Below are positions 22,704-35,800 of a DNA stretch of 64,000 nucleotides, piece after piece. A program made the position numbers and the translations under genes. The notes under the pieces were generated by a model. The model saw only the letters and a list, made by a program, of their open reading frames with translations, ran no database searches and was not told the origin of the DNA. The stretch's first letter is position 1, and every line of letters starts with the position of its first letter. The DNA comes from Falciphora oryzae (taxonomy: Eukaryota > Ascomycota > Sordariomycetes > Magnaporthales > Magnaporthaceae). The stretch covers positions 2,362,568-2,426,567 of the forward strand of contig JNVV01000003.1 in NCBI GenBank assembly GCA_000733355.1, given 5' to 3'.

Positions 22704-23269
22704 TGCGAGGAAGGGCGGCGGGCCCAATGCTGCCTGTGCCGGGTAGATACGTTCCTGGCGAGCCTCTCGTGATAGGCCGGGTTCGCGGAGGGTTGAGGTA
22801 GAGGGTTGGGCGCCTGGTATTAGGAAGTCAATGGCTCTGGTCGTCGTCCTGGCCTCAGCATCTCGCGGGGCCTTGCCGTTGAAGCCTTGGTAAATTTTTG
22901 GCTTCTGGGACAGGGGTACTCGCACCCCAATGGCCCACAAATATCAATTGCTGTGGCTGACCCATCCAACGTGGCACAGCAAGCCGCACCCAAGCTTCCT
23001 CTCGCCCTGACAAGCCCAGGAAACCTAACGAGAGAGTCGCTAGCTAACCCACGCTTTCCATGTAGCCTCCAGCGACCAACTTTATGTGAGTACATCTACG
23101 TTAGCCGACACCCAGCTCATCCTCTGACACGATTTCCAGTGAACCAACCACATCGTTGTGCCCTCAGCCAAGCCACAGACGGCTGGCTGACCTCGCTTCA
23201 AGCGGCGACGAGAAGCTTCCGCTTCCAATGTCTCTTTGGAGGTAGGATGGATACAATACCCGGAAAGAC
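22704..23269. promoter_or_regulatory. divergent intergenic region (mrpl4 / small membrane protein)
   Basis: 567 bp between two head-to-head genes. It contains short stretches of mixed composition. No TATA box or further ORF was recognised. Confidence 0.4.
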
Positions 23270-23500
23270 ATGCAGACGGCTAACGGCGCCTCGACATGTA
23301 GAGCCTACCAGGGCCTGTCCTCGAAAGCCCGGCTGGGTGTCGGGCTCGGGCTGCTCGCATGGGGAACCATTGGCTTGACTTGGGGCGACGAGATCGCCGA
23401 GGCCCGCAAAATTCTCAAATTTTCCGAGAAGGATAAGGCTCAGTTGGAAAAAATCGCGCCCAGAATCGTAGTGGTCGACAGTAGGGAGGATAAGTCATGA
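23270..23500 (+). CDS. small single-helix membrane protein, unknown function
   Basis: 76 residues in one exon. The sequence has a short polar N-terminus, a basic step (SSKARLGVGL), one hydrophobic glycine-rich helix (LGVGLGLLAWGTIGLTWG, about residues 23-40) and a charged C-terminus ending in IVVVDSREDKS. A basic N-terminus before one Gly-rich helix is frequent in small mitochondrial inner-membrane proteins, and the head-to-head neighbour encodes a mitochondrial ribosomal protein, but localisation is inference. I do not recognise a named family. An upstream ATG at about 23248 closes after a few codons. Confidence 0.6.
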   Translation: MQTANGASTCRAYQGLSSKARLGVGLGLLAWGTIGLTWGDEIAEARKILKFSEKDKAQLEKIAPRIVVVDSREDKS

Positions 23501-24291
23501 GAGGACAGGAGCAGGAGAAAAGAGAGACCTTCAAAGGCGCATCACGCAAAGACACTCGGAGGGTGTGTGAACTCATGTTTGATAGAGCAAGGCTTTAGAA
23601 CTACAAGCTCGTCGATGGAAGTTTCCAAGCAACCGCGATGCTCCCAGCGATATAGTTTGTGATAAAAACTAAGCTAGGCCATGTCCATGGCCCGGGGTCT
23701 CAAGTCAAAAGATGCGGGAATCATACCTCCTAGTCTCCATGAACGCGTGACAACCTTTTCTTCATCCAGGGGAGGCTCCATGCACAGAGGAGCCGCTCCG
23801 CCCCTCACCAAAGAGTGCCCCTCCCCCAATGTTCTAGTTGACGAAAAAGACAGCTGGGAAAAGAAGTCTAATGCAGGGCCAGTCGGATGTCTATCGTCGC
23901 ACGCCAAGCCGAGAAATGCAAATCAAAGACACCTCCCGGTCGACCAGTCTGATGCAGCAAATGGGAATCACACTTTTGGGGGGTTTGAGTGAACAAGACA
24001 GACGAGAATGGAAGGCAAAAAAGACATCATTATACCGCCTCACCCCTCCCCCCACCATTGAATTTTAAGAAAATGCGAAAAGAAAAACGAGTACGTCAAC
24101 GACATTTGATGAGGAATAAGCAATGGGGAACACAAACGGAAGCCAGTGAGTATGAAGGGGGAAAAAAAAAAAAAAACGTAGTCAACGCAGGGAAAACAAA
24201 TCAACTGAACGCCGAGTATGCGAGTCCTAGTTCGTAGGTTGTTGTTGTTGTTGTTGTTGTTGTATGTGCAGTTGCGAGGTTGGTTGTCGTT
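23501..24291. other. intergenic, tail-to-tail, with (TTG)n tract
   Basis: About 790 bp holding two 3' regions. It includes an A-rich run near 24162-24175 and a (GTT)n microsatellite at about 24238-24262 inside the predicted 3' UTR of the zinc-finger gene. No gene is seen. Confidence 0.6.
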
Positions 24292-27200
24292 TTAGTCGAG
24301 TTCCGTCTTGACCGAGGCGATTCCCGACGCTTCCACCACCCTGGGCATAGGTGTAAAGAGATCGACCATATTCAGCGTCAAATCCTGGGCCCCATAATCC
24401 TTGTTGATCTCTCCGATCGATCCCAACTCTTCCCCCCTCTTGGCCCCATCCGACATTACCCATTCCTTGACCGACTTGAGAAGATGCATGACCCTCATGA
24501 ACCGCTGATCTGGCGGCATCTGGAGATCACCTAGCTTGGTGTTCTTCAGCATGTAGTTGGCGAGCCAGTAGAAGTGAACACCGTCCCTTGAGAACCCTTG
24601 TCGTTGCGGGTTCATGTCATCTTGCGACGACACCGGGGGAAACTGGCTGGCCATGTCGGCATCCCAGTTCTGCTTGAACTTGTCCAGTGCGGTGGCAAAA
24701 ATGCCAAGAACCTCGGGCCGCATTGTCCCATCCACAGGCGTGCCACGACCACTTGTATTCGCGCTTGGTGGCCAGTTGCCGTTGGCACCACCAGACACTA
24801 CCCAGTCGGCATGCGACAGGGGTGTGCAGGATCCATTCATGATCGCACCTGCGCCAAGACCCTCGCTCTGGGCCCTGCGCATGAGAGCCATGAGAGAGTG
24901 AATAAGGATGAATTTTCCGAACAAGTTTGTTGTTCCCGGCTGGATCTGGTACGAGCTGTGAAGAAGCGCCTGCAGCACAAGATTCGTCTCTGGTTGTTTG
25001 GGACGTCTTGTTCCATGCGGGTTCCGTTCTGTCGCCGAGTCCGACCCGTACAGTCCCAGAGCGGCCGCACATGTTCCGCTGTCCTGGGCGTCCCAGGCCG
25101 CGTCGTCAGCCGGCAGGGGAATCTGTAGCTCGAGAGGATCGAATAACGGCGGTGAGTTGAAGTACAGCCCAAGTGCAGTGTCGCAGAGGAACGTGAGGAA
25201 AAAGATGCGGATCCTCTTCTCTTGCTCAACCCAAGAGGACCAATCAAAAGATGAAGGATCGAAGGTTGTGGGTGAGAATGACGGCTGGTGCAGAGCACTT
25301 GACAACGAAGGACCCTGCGAGACGTTCAACAACCCAGCCTTGCGAGTGACGGCAGCAATCAGCGGGAAGAGGCGTCGCGCAGACTCTCTCTGCTCAGGCG
25401 TGCCGTTCCAGATGAAGAGGATGTTCATGAGCATGATGGCCTGCAACTCTTCGATCTCCTTGATAGAGTCGAAAGAGTTGTTGCCATATTTGATTTCAGG
25501 ATCAACACCGTCATCTAGAGACGCTAGCAGCTGCGAGTCTCGCTCTAGGGCGAACTTGAGGAAGTTCATCACCTCGCGAACCTCGTCTGGTGACACGCGA
25601 TCAGAGTAGCACGCGCCGACGCAGCAAAGGCCCGCCAGAAGGCCGGTGTAAGCATCGAGAATACGGAAAGTGGGAATGTGCAAGAAAGAGAAATGTCGGT
25701 GAAAGTGGGTGTATCGGCCGAGGAAAGACTTGATGTTGTCGGTATCAAGGAAGCTGTGGAGGCGGGCGTTGTGGGGGTTGGACGAAGGATCGGGGAAGCG
25801 GAAGAAGTTGGTGAGCTGGTCGGATATTTGTTGATAGGGGTCGCGGGTTAGGTTGCCGAGGTCGTTGGGAGGGGGCACCCAAGATTCGAAGAAGAGGCAT
25901 CGGTCGTGAGGGTCGGGGTGATGGTGGTCGCCGGGGGCGCCGTCCGGTCGTTCGGGGCCGGCATTAGGCTCGGGCTTGGTGGTTGCGATCTGCGTCTGTC
26001 CAATATTAGGCGGGAATTGATGGTTGACGTAGGTATTTTGCGCACCAGCCTGGAACATCTGGGACCAGTCAAGTCCACCAGATTGTTGGTTTGACGCCTG
26101 CTGGCCCATAAACGGCATGCCGTTCTGCGTCGGCTGCATCGGGTAGTTGGCAAGCTGAGGGTTGATGTTCGCAGCCATCGAGTGCGGGACACCGCCATTG
26201 TAGCCCTGGTTAAAATCTTGCGGGCGGCCGTTCTGACCCATAACCGAGGCGCTTCTCCGGTCGCGGTCGTTGGGGTCATCGATGCGGTTCATGCTCGGCT
26301 GCCTGGAAAGGTGGTTCTGGTCATTGGACATATTTCCCATGCCATCCGCCGACGGTATCAGGCCGAAGGGGTGGACCATGCCGTCAGGGCCCATGTTGCC
26401 CATGCCGTTGATCGGGTTGAGCTCATTCTCGTTGCCCAGCGCTTTCTGTGCCGCCTGGTTCTTCTTGACGTGCGCGTGGGGGTGCGACAAGTGACTGGCT
26501 CCAGTGGGGTTGCCACGGCGGATCGAGCACTTCTGGAAGTGGCGCTTCAGAATGTCACTGCGCGAGAAGGTGTCTCGGCACAGAACGCACATGTACGGGC
26601 GGTCACCGGTGTCTAAATAATATCGCGAATCGTCAAGATACGCCCCGCATGCTTGGGGGGGAAAATCACATACGAGGGACACTGGGGGAGAGGGGTTTGA
26701 GGGTTCCACTTACGTCGGAGCAGGTGCCTCTTCAGATGCTTCGCATGAAGGTAGGTCTTGTTGCAGTGAGGGCAAGGGAACTTGCCATCAGCATCCTTCT
26801 GGGGGATTTGGTTCTTGGCCGCGACGCTGCCAGCCACAGGGGCCTGCGGCCGTCCGGGAGCGCTGGGCAGAATGCCGCGCCTTCCCTGGGATCCAACGAC
26901 GTGCGTGGGAGGCTCGCCCTCCTGCTGCATCATCTGCGGCTGGGGCATCAGAGGGCTCTGGGCATAAGGCGATGACATGCCGGGCTGCGGGATGACCCCG
27001 CCAGCCGGCATGGGGCGCAAGACAGGTGGAGCGCGTCCGCCGGGAGCGGGTGCCGGAGCGATGGGCTGCGGGTGTGCCATCGAAGTCGACGTCTGCGGCA
27101 GCATCGACTGCGTGGTCTGGTAGCCCTGGTGAGGCTGCTGATACTGGTTGTTCGGCATCATGCCCGGGTAGGGAGCGCGCGCAACATTTTGCTGCGCAGG

Positions 27201-27458
27201 CGGGGGTGGGTAGTTGCTCATGGCGCCGTTAGAGCCCGGAGTGTTGGGCGTAGCTGGGGTTCGTGGAGTGTGCGGGTAGCTTCCGTAGGGCGCAGCGGGC
27301 TGTTGCATCATATGGCCCTGCGGCTGGAGGGGAGGCAGAGTCTGCGGAGGCGCCGGGGCGTGGTTCTGCAGACTGTGCGACGAAGTCGAGGATGGCGACG
27401 GGTATGAAGATGTCGTCGTAGTGTTTACCACATTAGACGAGTATGAGGGGTGGTCCAT
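24292..27458 (-). CDS. zinc-finger transcription factor with fungal_trans domain
   Basis: Two exons, 26714-27458 and 24292-26612, join to 1021 residues. The first 220 residues are low-complexity Pro/Gln/Ser. Finger 1, CPHCNKTYLHAKHLKRHLLRRH (about 228-249), is a C2H2 finger whose last His codon is split by the intron. The linker HTGDRPY leads to finger 2, CVLCRDTFSRSDILKRHFQKC (about 257-277), which ends in Cys and is C2HC. The region after about residue 450 (DIKSFLGRYTHFHRHFSFLHIPTF equivalents, LLAGLCCVGACYS, RIFFLTFLCDTALGLYFNSPP) fits the fungal-specific transcription-factor domain usually paired with Zn2Cys6 clusters. Nuclear DNA-binding regulator; target genes unknown. It sits at the edge of a 13.9-kb gene-free stretch that lies upstream of its start. 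Confidence 0.9.
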
Positions 27459-30400
27459 AATCCTTCTCAGAGCAAGCTTGTGCTAGGACGACGCGACGCA
27501 ACCATCCGATCCTGGTGACAGAGGACTCTATGGCTCAGTCTGGCAGCTTCTCGGGCTGTTGCGATTGCAGCGACACGAGGGCGCGTCCTCGATTGCAGTC
27601 TCGGGGACGGTGTTTGCTTGCGCCGAGTTGCTTGCGCGCGCGCAAAGCTGTAGCTGCGAGATGCGACGGTGCGCTTGTCGCGATGATCTTGGTCCCGGTT
27701 TCCTCCTCCACAAACGCCCTCGTGGTTGTGTTGTGCCTATGCCGGGCGGAAAGTTGACTCGATCGCGTCTTTCTTTGCGCGCGGGGCTCAAGGCTTGGGG
27801 TGGGTAGCTCGTCGGCGTGGTGAAAGGGTAGTTGGTTTGAAGTGGAGATGGAAAGATGTGGGCGACGTGAGGCTCAAAAAAAGGCGGTTCTTGTGGGTGG
27901 TGTGGGTGCTTTTTAGGATTGTGGATTTGGCTGATTGAGGAGCACGAAGGGTGTGAAGAAAAAAAAAAAAATGGCGCCGGAGGGGGCGAGTGGAGACCCG
28001 TGATTTTTTTTCTTTTTCACCCGGGCTTATATGGTGATGGAAGATGCCGCGGCAGTTCGTGCCTTCGGCCTCCCCTGTTCTTTCTTGTTCCCTGTCTGCC
28101 ACACACAGTGGTAATACCAGGAGGTCGACGAGACTGCCAGGTACGCAGAACGCAAGTAATGACAGTACCAATGTGTGGGTGACGTGTGGTCCTGATCGCA
28201 AACGCGGGTAGCAGAGAGAGACGAGGAGAGATGAAAAAAATGGCTCCAGTCGACCAGCAGGCGGTGGTGGGTGAGTGGAGACGGTGAGGCAAGTGGGCGA
28301 AGTGGACCGACCGGGAGCTGGTGGAAGATTTATGTGGATCGAGGAAGGGGGACGAGCCAGCAAAAAACGTGGGCCCTCTGATAAACAACGACGTCGCGCT
28401 TGATCCCACCGCGATTGGAGAATCCTCGGCTTAGCGACGCAGCATCCACAATACGAAACAACCAGCCTGCTATTGACTTGACCTGCAACAAGCCCGGCGA
28501 CGGGATGACAGGCGGATTTGGGCGAGGGGGAATCGCAGGCGGGGGGACGATGCAGACGGAAGAGATGGGAGGGAAATAAGAAAGAGAGAGAGTTGCCGAC
28601 CGACCAGCAAGAGCGCGAGGGATTTGGGGGCGTGGTGTTCAGAGAGAGCTCGAAAAAAAAAGAAGAAAAAAAAAGAAGAAAAGAAAAAAATTCCAAGCTA
28701 GGGAAATTTCGGGGCGCCACTCCTGTTTGTATACTAGGTTCCAAATCGGAGCACCAACACAAGGCAGATCTTGTTTTTAGCCCCTTGTATTTTTATTTTA
28801 TTTTATTCGATTTTTTTTTTTTTTTCGATTTTTTTTCTTTTCTCCTTCTTATTTCCTTTGAGTCGCCCACCCTAGTAGTCACGTCGAACACACGGTCCGG
28901 CGGTGGCGGGGAGTCCCCCAATTCTGACATGTTTGACATGGCCATGGACACCACCCTCCTTGTCGCATCCATCACACTGACCACCTCTACCTTGGAACCG
29001 TATCATCCGCCAGCGCTGGCAGTCTCCGTGTGCGTCTGCCCATTCAGAGACTAGTACGTAGGTAGGTTGTATGTAGGCGCATGTAGGCAGGTGTTTAGGC
29101 GGGTTGGTAGCTCAGAAGCGCAGAGCAAAGCTACCATATAACAGCAATTTCTACCCGTGCAAGATTCCGGCCCGCACGCGCCAGCATCGCGCCCACTGGG
29201 TCCTCCGCGTCCTTGACAAGCACCCTGGATCCAAATAAGAAGGCGGTCCGCATTCGCGGTACGTTAGGTCCTCGTCCCTCGCGCCTGTAACTGCAAGTCA
29301 GAGCAGGGCACCCAGGTACCTTGGTCGCCTAACCGGTCCACTCGGAGGGTGCCTGCCAGGGAGGCGGGCGCACGCAGGACGGTGTACCGCCCAAGTACCC
29401 AAGGGTCGAGGTGGGAGCTGTGGACGCGATTCGGTGGCTCGCCTCGGCTCGTCGGTACAATACATGCCTAGCACGCACTCATTTCAAAAGGAACGGCCGT
29501 CTTGCCCAAAATGGGGTTAGCAGGGGAGCGGCCACAACCCCTGTCGCCGCTGGTGCTTAGGGCCCTGTCCTGGCCGGGTACGTACCGCCCTGGTACCTAG
29601 GTCGCGGAGGAGCACCGCATCGTGACACGGGCGAGCAGGCATTTCGTCCATGCTGGGCTCAACCCGGCACTGCGCTAAGCCTCTAGCAGCGACATGGAGG
29701 GCGGCAACGTCGCCGGCAGGTCTCCGCCGTCGTGCCCTCGCAACAGGCGGGCATCAAGCCAATCTATAGTGCGTCCTCAGCGCCCTCGAATTTTGCCCGA
29801 TATCGCCTGGCGCTACAGTTGCTTTCGGCGTCTTGCGACAGTTGCGTAACGCGCTGCCTGTCGAGCCTTATTCACCTTTCGCGTCATGTGGACAGGAAAA
29901 AAAAAAAAAAAAAAACCGCCGGCAGCTTCAAACTCGAATAATAAGCTGCAGCCGCTCGATATAATTTTGATGTGGCGAATATCTGTCGTATCGTCCAAGC
30001 CAGTAATGCGGGTGGGCGGCAAACTCCAATGAACCCTACCGCCTCTGGGGCGGGCCAGGTGGCTCCCTACCTCGCAGCGGAGCTTGCAGATGCAGATGAC
30101 AGACCAGGCAATCTTCCAGAAAGAAGGCGAAGCCGGTCGGCCATACATAGTGCTGTCCACTTAAGATACCCGCCGCCGTTCGTGCTGCGGATTTGATGAC
30201 AATTCGACATGGGCGCCTGTCCTTCGCTTTGGGGTCAGTTCCGACCTATGGGGAAATCGGGTTCTGACAGCCACCCCGCAAAGGTTGAGGTGGTGAATGT
30301 TGAGAGCACAATTTGCGTCGTCGTGCATTTGTCCATCACCGTGGATTCGCGACCTCGGTTCGATATGCCGTTTTCGCCCCCAACCACGTTACGCCATGAG

Positions 30401-32777
30401 CAGACAGGTATGCACATCTGCGCCGGCCAACGTGTCGTAGGTAGTATTGTCGTACTGCCAGGCCCAAGTGCTGCTCTCCGGCCTGCCGAGGAGCCGGCCA
30501 GCCGACAGACCCCGCCCAGCCAACCCCGATCTTCTCACCGACAAGTCAACCCGCACTGGACTGGACTCGCGGCCACGGGAACCTCGCGGAGAATTTGCCG
30601 CCGCCGAAGGGTCCTGGGCGTGCTCCCAAGAGCCCAACAGCCTGCGGCGGCGCCCCCCTGACACATCTTCAGCTCACCGTCTTTTGGCGTCCCTGCCTGC
30701 CATGGTCGCATTGGCACAATTTAATGCCACCTGGAAACAACCCCTCCCAATACCATGCCACAGAACCCCCACGTCAAAGACAAAGACGTAAAAATAAGAG
30801 TCGTTGCGAACAGACCTGCCCACATTCTCAGGCACAAGCAAATATCCAGTGGGCCCCAGGGAAAATTGAGGCGGTTAAAAAATGCCGGGCGAGCGGCCCC
30901 GTGAGTCGCGGGGCAGCTCGTCATAGGCTCGTCGAGGGGTCTGCAGGCATGTACCAGATACCTGCGCGGGTGCAAGACCGTCCGGCCTCAGTCAGGGTAC
31001 ATGGTACTCGATGCAACGTTTCCCCTCCTCGGATGGCTGGCCATGCCGTTCTGGGTGTGCCAACCTGGAGGGGCAGGGGAGGTACATCGGGATACCTGCT
31101 GTCCCCCCTGCTGGGCCTATGAATGGATTCCCTAGGCAATGCCTTGGTCATCCGCGGAGCTGCCAGGGTAGGGCAAGGTCTGGGCTCAGAAATGCAGCCC
31201 CATGGAAGCGGTTGAGCATTCTGTCATCCTGCAGGGCACACGAGTCAAGACCGTGCTAGCAGAAACGAGTCCCAAAACACCGTCCCGTCGGCTCCCCAGC
31301 CCCTTCCCACCCTGGCCTGCACATGGAGTGCACACACCACCGACCAAGCGCTGCCAGATTTCCTTGGTTTTATTTTTATTTTTATTTTTATTTCCCTCGA
31401 CTTCGGCCTTTCCTGATCGCTGGCGCCTGTCTGCCCAGCTGTGTCGGCCAATCACGCGACTCGGAAGCTCCCCAAGGTAGGACGGGGGTGGAAGGACGGC
31501 ATTTTGGCCGAGAGTCTCGTGCCATGTCATCTGCGGTGTACAGCTCATACAGGGGCCATCGATGCGCCGTCTAAACATTCTGCCGGAAAGAGGACCTCCC
31601 CGCCGACGGGAACACTGGTGCACACACATGGTGCCAGTTGCCTGTAGCTTAGTGCTCGGTTCCTCGCGGAGGGGTTTTTTTACGCGAGTGCCCAAGATGC
31701 CGAGGTAGGCCTACACACACGGCACATCCAGCTAGTCTCGGTGAGTTGATGCCTCGCCAGGTGTCTCTCTCCCTATCGATGTACTCGGCTTGTACTTGAA
31801 CTCCGTCTCATCACACAAGGTGTGTGGGCAAGCGGGCCGATATGCTCCTGCAAGTGGGAAGCCACTCGGCCGATCAACTTGGCCCCATTCTGGCCTGTGC
31901 TGGATCGATTTTTTGGGATGGGTTGACGGGCCCACGGGCCCTTTGGGGAGGGGTGGGCAGCCACCAGACGCAGGGCACAACGCCTCGACTGATGAACCGG
32001 TGGCGGCCTGGGGGACTTGGGAGAAGATGTGGGCACGGCCAGGGGTCGTAAAAACGGTCTAGTTTGGGCCCCGTGCATCCAGACCAGACGGGAGCGGGTG
32101 GAGGATTGGATCCTCACTTGGAGGCTCTGGGAGGGGACTTTCACGAACCCACTCGCACGGCAGCTTCCTGTACGACATCCAAAAAGAACTGGGTCGTTTG
32201 AACGACGACACCAAAAAAGACAGGCAAAAGAAGGAAAAAAAAAAAATTGGCAAAAACTTCAGACGGCATTTACACTGGGGCTGTCCGAACCGTGACGATT
32301 CACAGCCAAATGCGCCAAGCACGCTGCTAGAGTGTGTGTCCTCGGTTGGCGACTGTCAGTCCTCCGAGCCGTGCCGCAAAGCAAGAATCGTCCTTTTGCT
32401 CTCCCATCATTTCATTCGCCTGCATTCTCCTAGCCGTCTTTCCTAGCCGTTTTCTCTAAAGGGTAGGTACAACGCGGTTCGTGCCCAGATATATCGGGAC
32501 CCCCCCTGGTCCCTGCCTGACATGGCGACGAGATTGGTCTGTGTGATTTCCTTAGCCTACCATCGAGCTTGGAAATCGGCACACATTGCGACGGCAAAAG
32601 TGCGGTCTGGTGTTGGCACTCTCCCTCTCCCTGGTCTCTTGTTCTTATTCAGGGCTCTCGTGCCTCGGCTTGCATTGCGATACAGCATGCAATGGTCAGG
32701 CAATCTGACCGGATCAGAAGCTACTTCCGACCGTATGGCCGGAGCTAGCGGGGGGAATAGCGCGATTGTTGCAATGG

Positions 32778-32802
32778 TTTTTTTTTTTTTTTTTTTTTTT
32801 TT
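32778..32802. repeat. T25 homopolymer
   Basis: Longest homopolymer in the gene-free stretch, followed by CCCTTTTCTTG. Others of 16-23 T are at 34940-34955, 36007-36029, 38016-38035, 40114-40129 and 41074-41092; their flanks do not resemble one another, arguing against copies of one retroposon. Confidence 0.9.
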
Positions 32803-35800
32803 CCCTTTTCTTGTTTCTCCCCGATCTGCATTGCTCATCAGTTGACCCCATCCAAGAGCAAGCTCCCGTCTCCCGAATGCCCCCTCCACAGCGCACTTTC
32901 GCCAGGCCCGCATTCTCCAGAAAAAAAAAAAAAGGAAGAGACAAAAAAGCGCCAGCCCCAGGACCCTCTATCTGAGAGCTCCGTAAAATAAGCAGGCGCC
33001 ACAAAAGCAAGGATATTCTGGCGATGAACCACGATCGCTTTTTGTGGTCGCCTGCAGGGCCGTTGATGACGAAACCCGCTGCTACGCGTCACCGTGATCT
33101 CGATGCGAGCAAGGTTCTCCCACGTCGGAAGTGAGGGGTTTGGAGCACCTTTTTCTGGGTGGCAGGCGCGCGGGTTCGGGGGAAGCATGGATATTCCATA
33201 AACTTGCCAGCCATCAGAAACTCGGCCTCTCCGTGCAGCCCGTGGTATCCTGCAGAGAAAGTGCTCGAGCCGACGACGACGACTTGCTGTCCGGCTTGCT
33301 TGGCCAATTGATTTGTCGCGCCCACCACCTCCATCAGCATTCGGGATTTGGGGAGCTGGGGCCTGCACGCGCTGTGATTGGGCCTTTGCCAGTCTGGAAG
33401 GGGTGTGCCGGGTTCTGTGGTGGATGCGCCGCCAAGCCCAGTAGTCCCTGTGCCGGAGACGCCAGCAGGACCAGGTTGATCGAGGGCTTGCATCCATTTG
33501 ACCAATATCAATGAGATGAAAGGACACATGCACCAAGGTACCTTACACTTGGGGACACCCTCCATCTCCCCATCTCACATCCCATCTCGCGGGATTCCAG
33601 GACAACATGAGCAGTTGCCTCGCAACGGAGATCCCCTCGCGCATTTTCAATGGAAGTCATGCTAGCTAGCCAAGTAAGCGACGTGCTCGTAAGCTCAGCC
33701 AGCCACGCGGGCACATACAACTCATACAGGGCACCAAGCTGTTCACGGCAGCCGAGGGATAATTATTCCTATTTCGTCTCGCCAAATTTTATATCTACCT
33801 GCTGCTATTTCTCCCCTGGGCGAGTGTTACGTCTGGATAACAGACGGTGAGCGAGTGGCACCATTGGTGCATCAGGAACAGCCCTTCAAACGAAACTGCC
33901 CGAGCTTCCGCCGAACGAGGCACCCCTGAGATGCGTCCCCGAAAAAGGGCGCGTGACACCCCTACCACGTAAAATGCACCCTCAGGGAAATGGATGGATG
34001 GACGGACAAACATCACGATCCTGCGCGCCCGTATCGTAACTGCCAATCTGGGACGCAGCCCAAGGTTGGGCAGGTAGGGTGCATCTAGCAGGCAGGCGAG
34101 CTGGCTGATAGGTGGTACTACGGGGGGTGCATTGCAAGTTACTGCCTAGGCGCATGCTTTTTATGTGCCGGGGAATGCCCGCTTTTGGCCCTCGCTTATT
34201 GCGTCGAGCGTAGCAGCGACCAACCCTCCCTCACATACCTACGTCATGCAGTTAATCAACAGCGAGGAGCGGGATCCTGTCGAAGGGCGGGAGCTGAAAA
34301 GACATGCAAAAAAAGATTTCATACGAGTCCAAAGTACCTCTGCAAAGCTCGGGTACATAGGTACATGTCTGTCTTTGATATCTATCTTGCCCGCTCCAAG
34401 GCACCTCAACCAGCCTCTTGATATGTCCCGTTTGGCCATGTTTGTTTCGCCCGGCGGCAAAATGCGCCGTTGGATGGCTGACAAATGGTCACGTCACGGC
34501 TTGCCCAGACGCCCGTCGTTGCTCTCAGTCAAGATGCCGACCAAGCCAACCACCACATTTGCGCCCACACGTCGTCGACATCGAGTCAAGACCCCTGCCA
34601 GCAAAGGCCGCCGGCCGGCAAAAATTGGCCACGATTTCGGGCGGAGCTCAGGCGTTGTCGGCCAGGGAGTGTATTCTCAGGTGTCGCGCGCTGCGGTGTC
34701 CGAATTTGTAAAATGGGTCCTGGTTCCGAGCTCCCGGGAATGTCACTCGACCTTTTTTAGTCCAGCCCCTTGGTCCCACTTCGGTCAGATTCGCCCTCGC
34801 TCGTTTTCGACCGCAGGTTTGGCGGCTTTATTTCCGCGTCTGCTCCAGCAGACCGACAGCGGCCTAGAGTGCTTAGGTGCATGTGGAGTGCTCGGGTGCA
34901 TGTGATTATTGAGTTGGGTGCGGCGGGCTATTTTGCGCCTTTTTTTTTTTTTTTTCTTCAGTCTTGCTGCCCAGCCCTTGCTAAGATCCGCGAACGGTCA
35001 GCCAACCGGATGTAAGGATGTGCAAAGCAAATCTTGGGGGCGGCGGCCAAGCTGCAAACGACGACGCGCTGAGACCCAATTCGAGCAATTGCCAGTTGTG
35101 ACACGGCAGTTCCATTTCGGGCAACCCGGCCGATCCTGGGATGTGGCTGGGAGGTGCTTTTGCGAGGGTTTCCAAACCGGGCTAGCCAAGAGGTTGAAAA
35201 GGGCGCCTGGCAAAATGTCGGCAGCAAATTTGGGAATCCAACACGCAGGTTTCCATTTTCATTGCTGCGATATTTTGTCCCACACAAGGATCTCCCCGAC
35301 CTCCCTGACAGGCGATGGAGACTGACTGCTGCTCGCTCGTGCTCCCAACACGCGACGTGCTCTCCGCCGGAACGTGGGCAGGCGGCATTCCGAACGCGTC
35401 CGGTCGCGTCTAGCTAGCCCCTCTCGGCCCCTCTCCGAGGCAATAAACGCTGAGAGGGCCAGCTATTGTGCGCCACGGTGGCTGACACGCATCGCTCAGC
35501 CGTCATGTGGCGACGCCTTGCCTGGCCATTAGTGAGTGCCTTGCCGAGATGGCAACCACCACCGGCGACCTTCTCGGGCAATCTTCCAAAAACGCCAACA
35601 AAAACACAAATGCAATAGCATGACGCCGTGCCGACCGGCCCGGAGCCCGGGCAAGATCGGACTTCTCTGCGTTGTCTGGCAAGGCCATCGCACCGCACCC
35701 CCTAGCCTAGCCGACGAGCGAGGAGCTACCCTGGCAGCCGTCTCGACGACGTTGGTAGGGACTTGGCTGGGAAAGGAATCATTAGCCATACAACGTTGTA

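Noticed and set aside
27788..28762. 324-codon minus-strand frame upstream of the zinc-finger gene
   Set aside because: Dominated by Phe/Ser/Pro from pyrimidine runs, no domain, overlaps the expected promoter and 5' leader.
33089..33565. 158-codon minus-strand frame containing NQLAKQAGQQVVVVGSS
   Set aside because: Reads somewhat protein-like, but no family is recognised and the surrounding frame is poor; RNA evidence would be needed.
34165..34905. 246-codon plus-strand frame in the gene-free stretch
   Set aside because: Composition is chance-like with no preferred codons or domain; crossed by frames of equal quality on the other strand.
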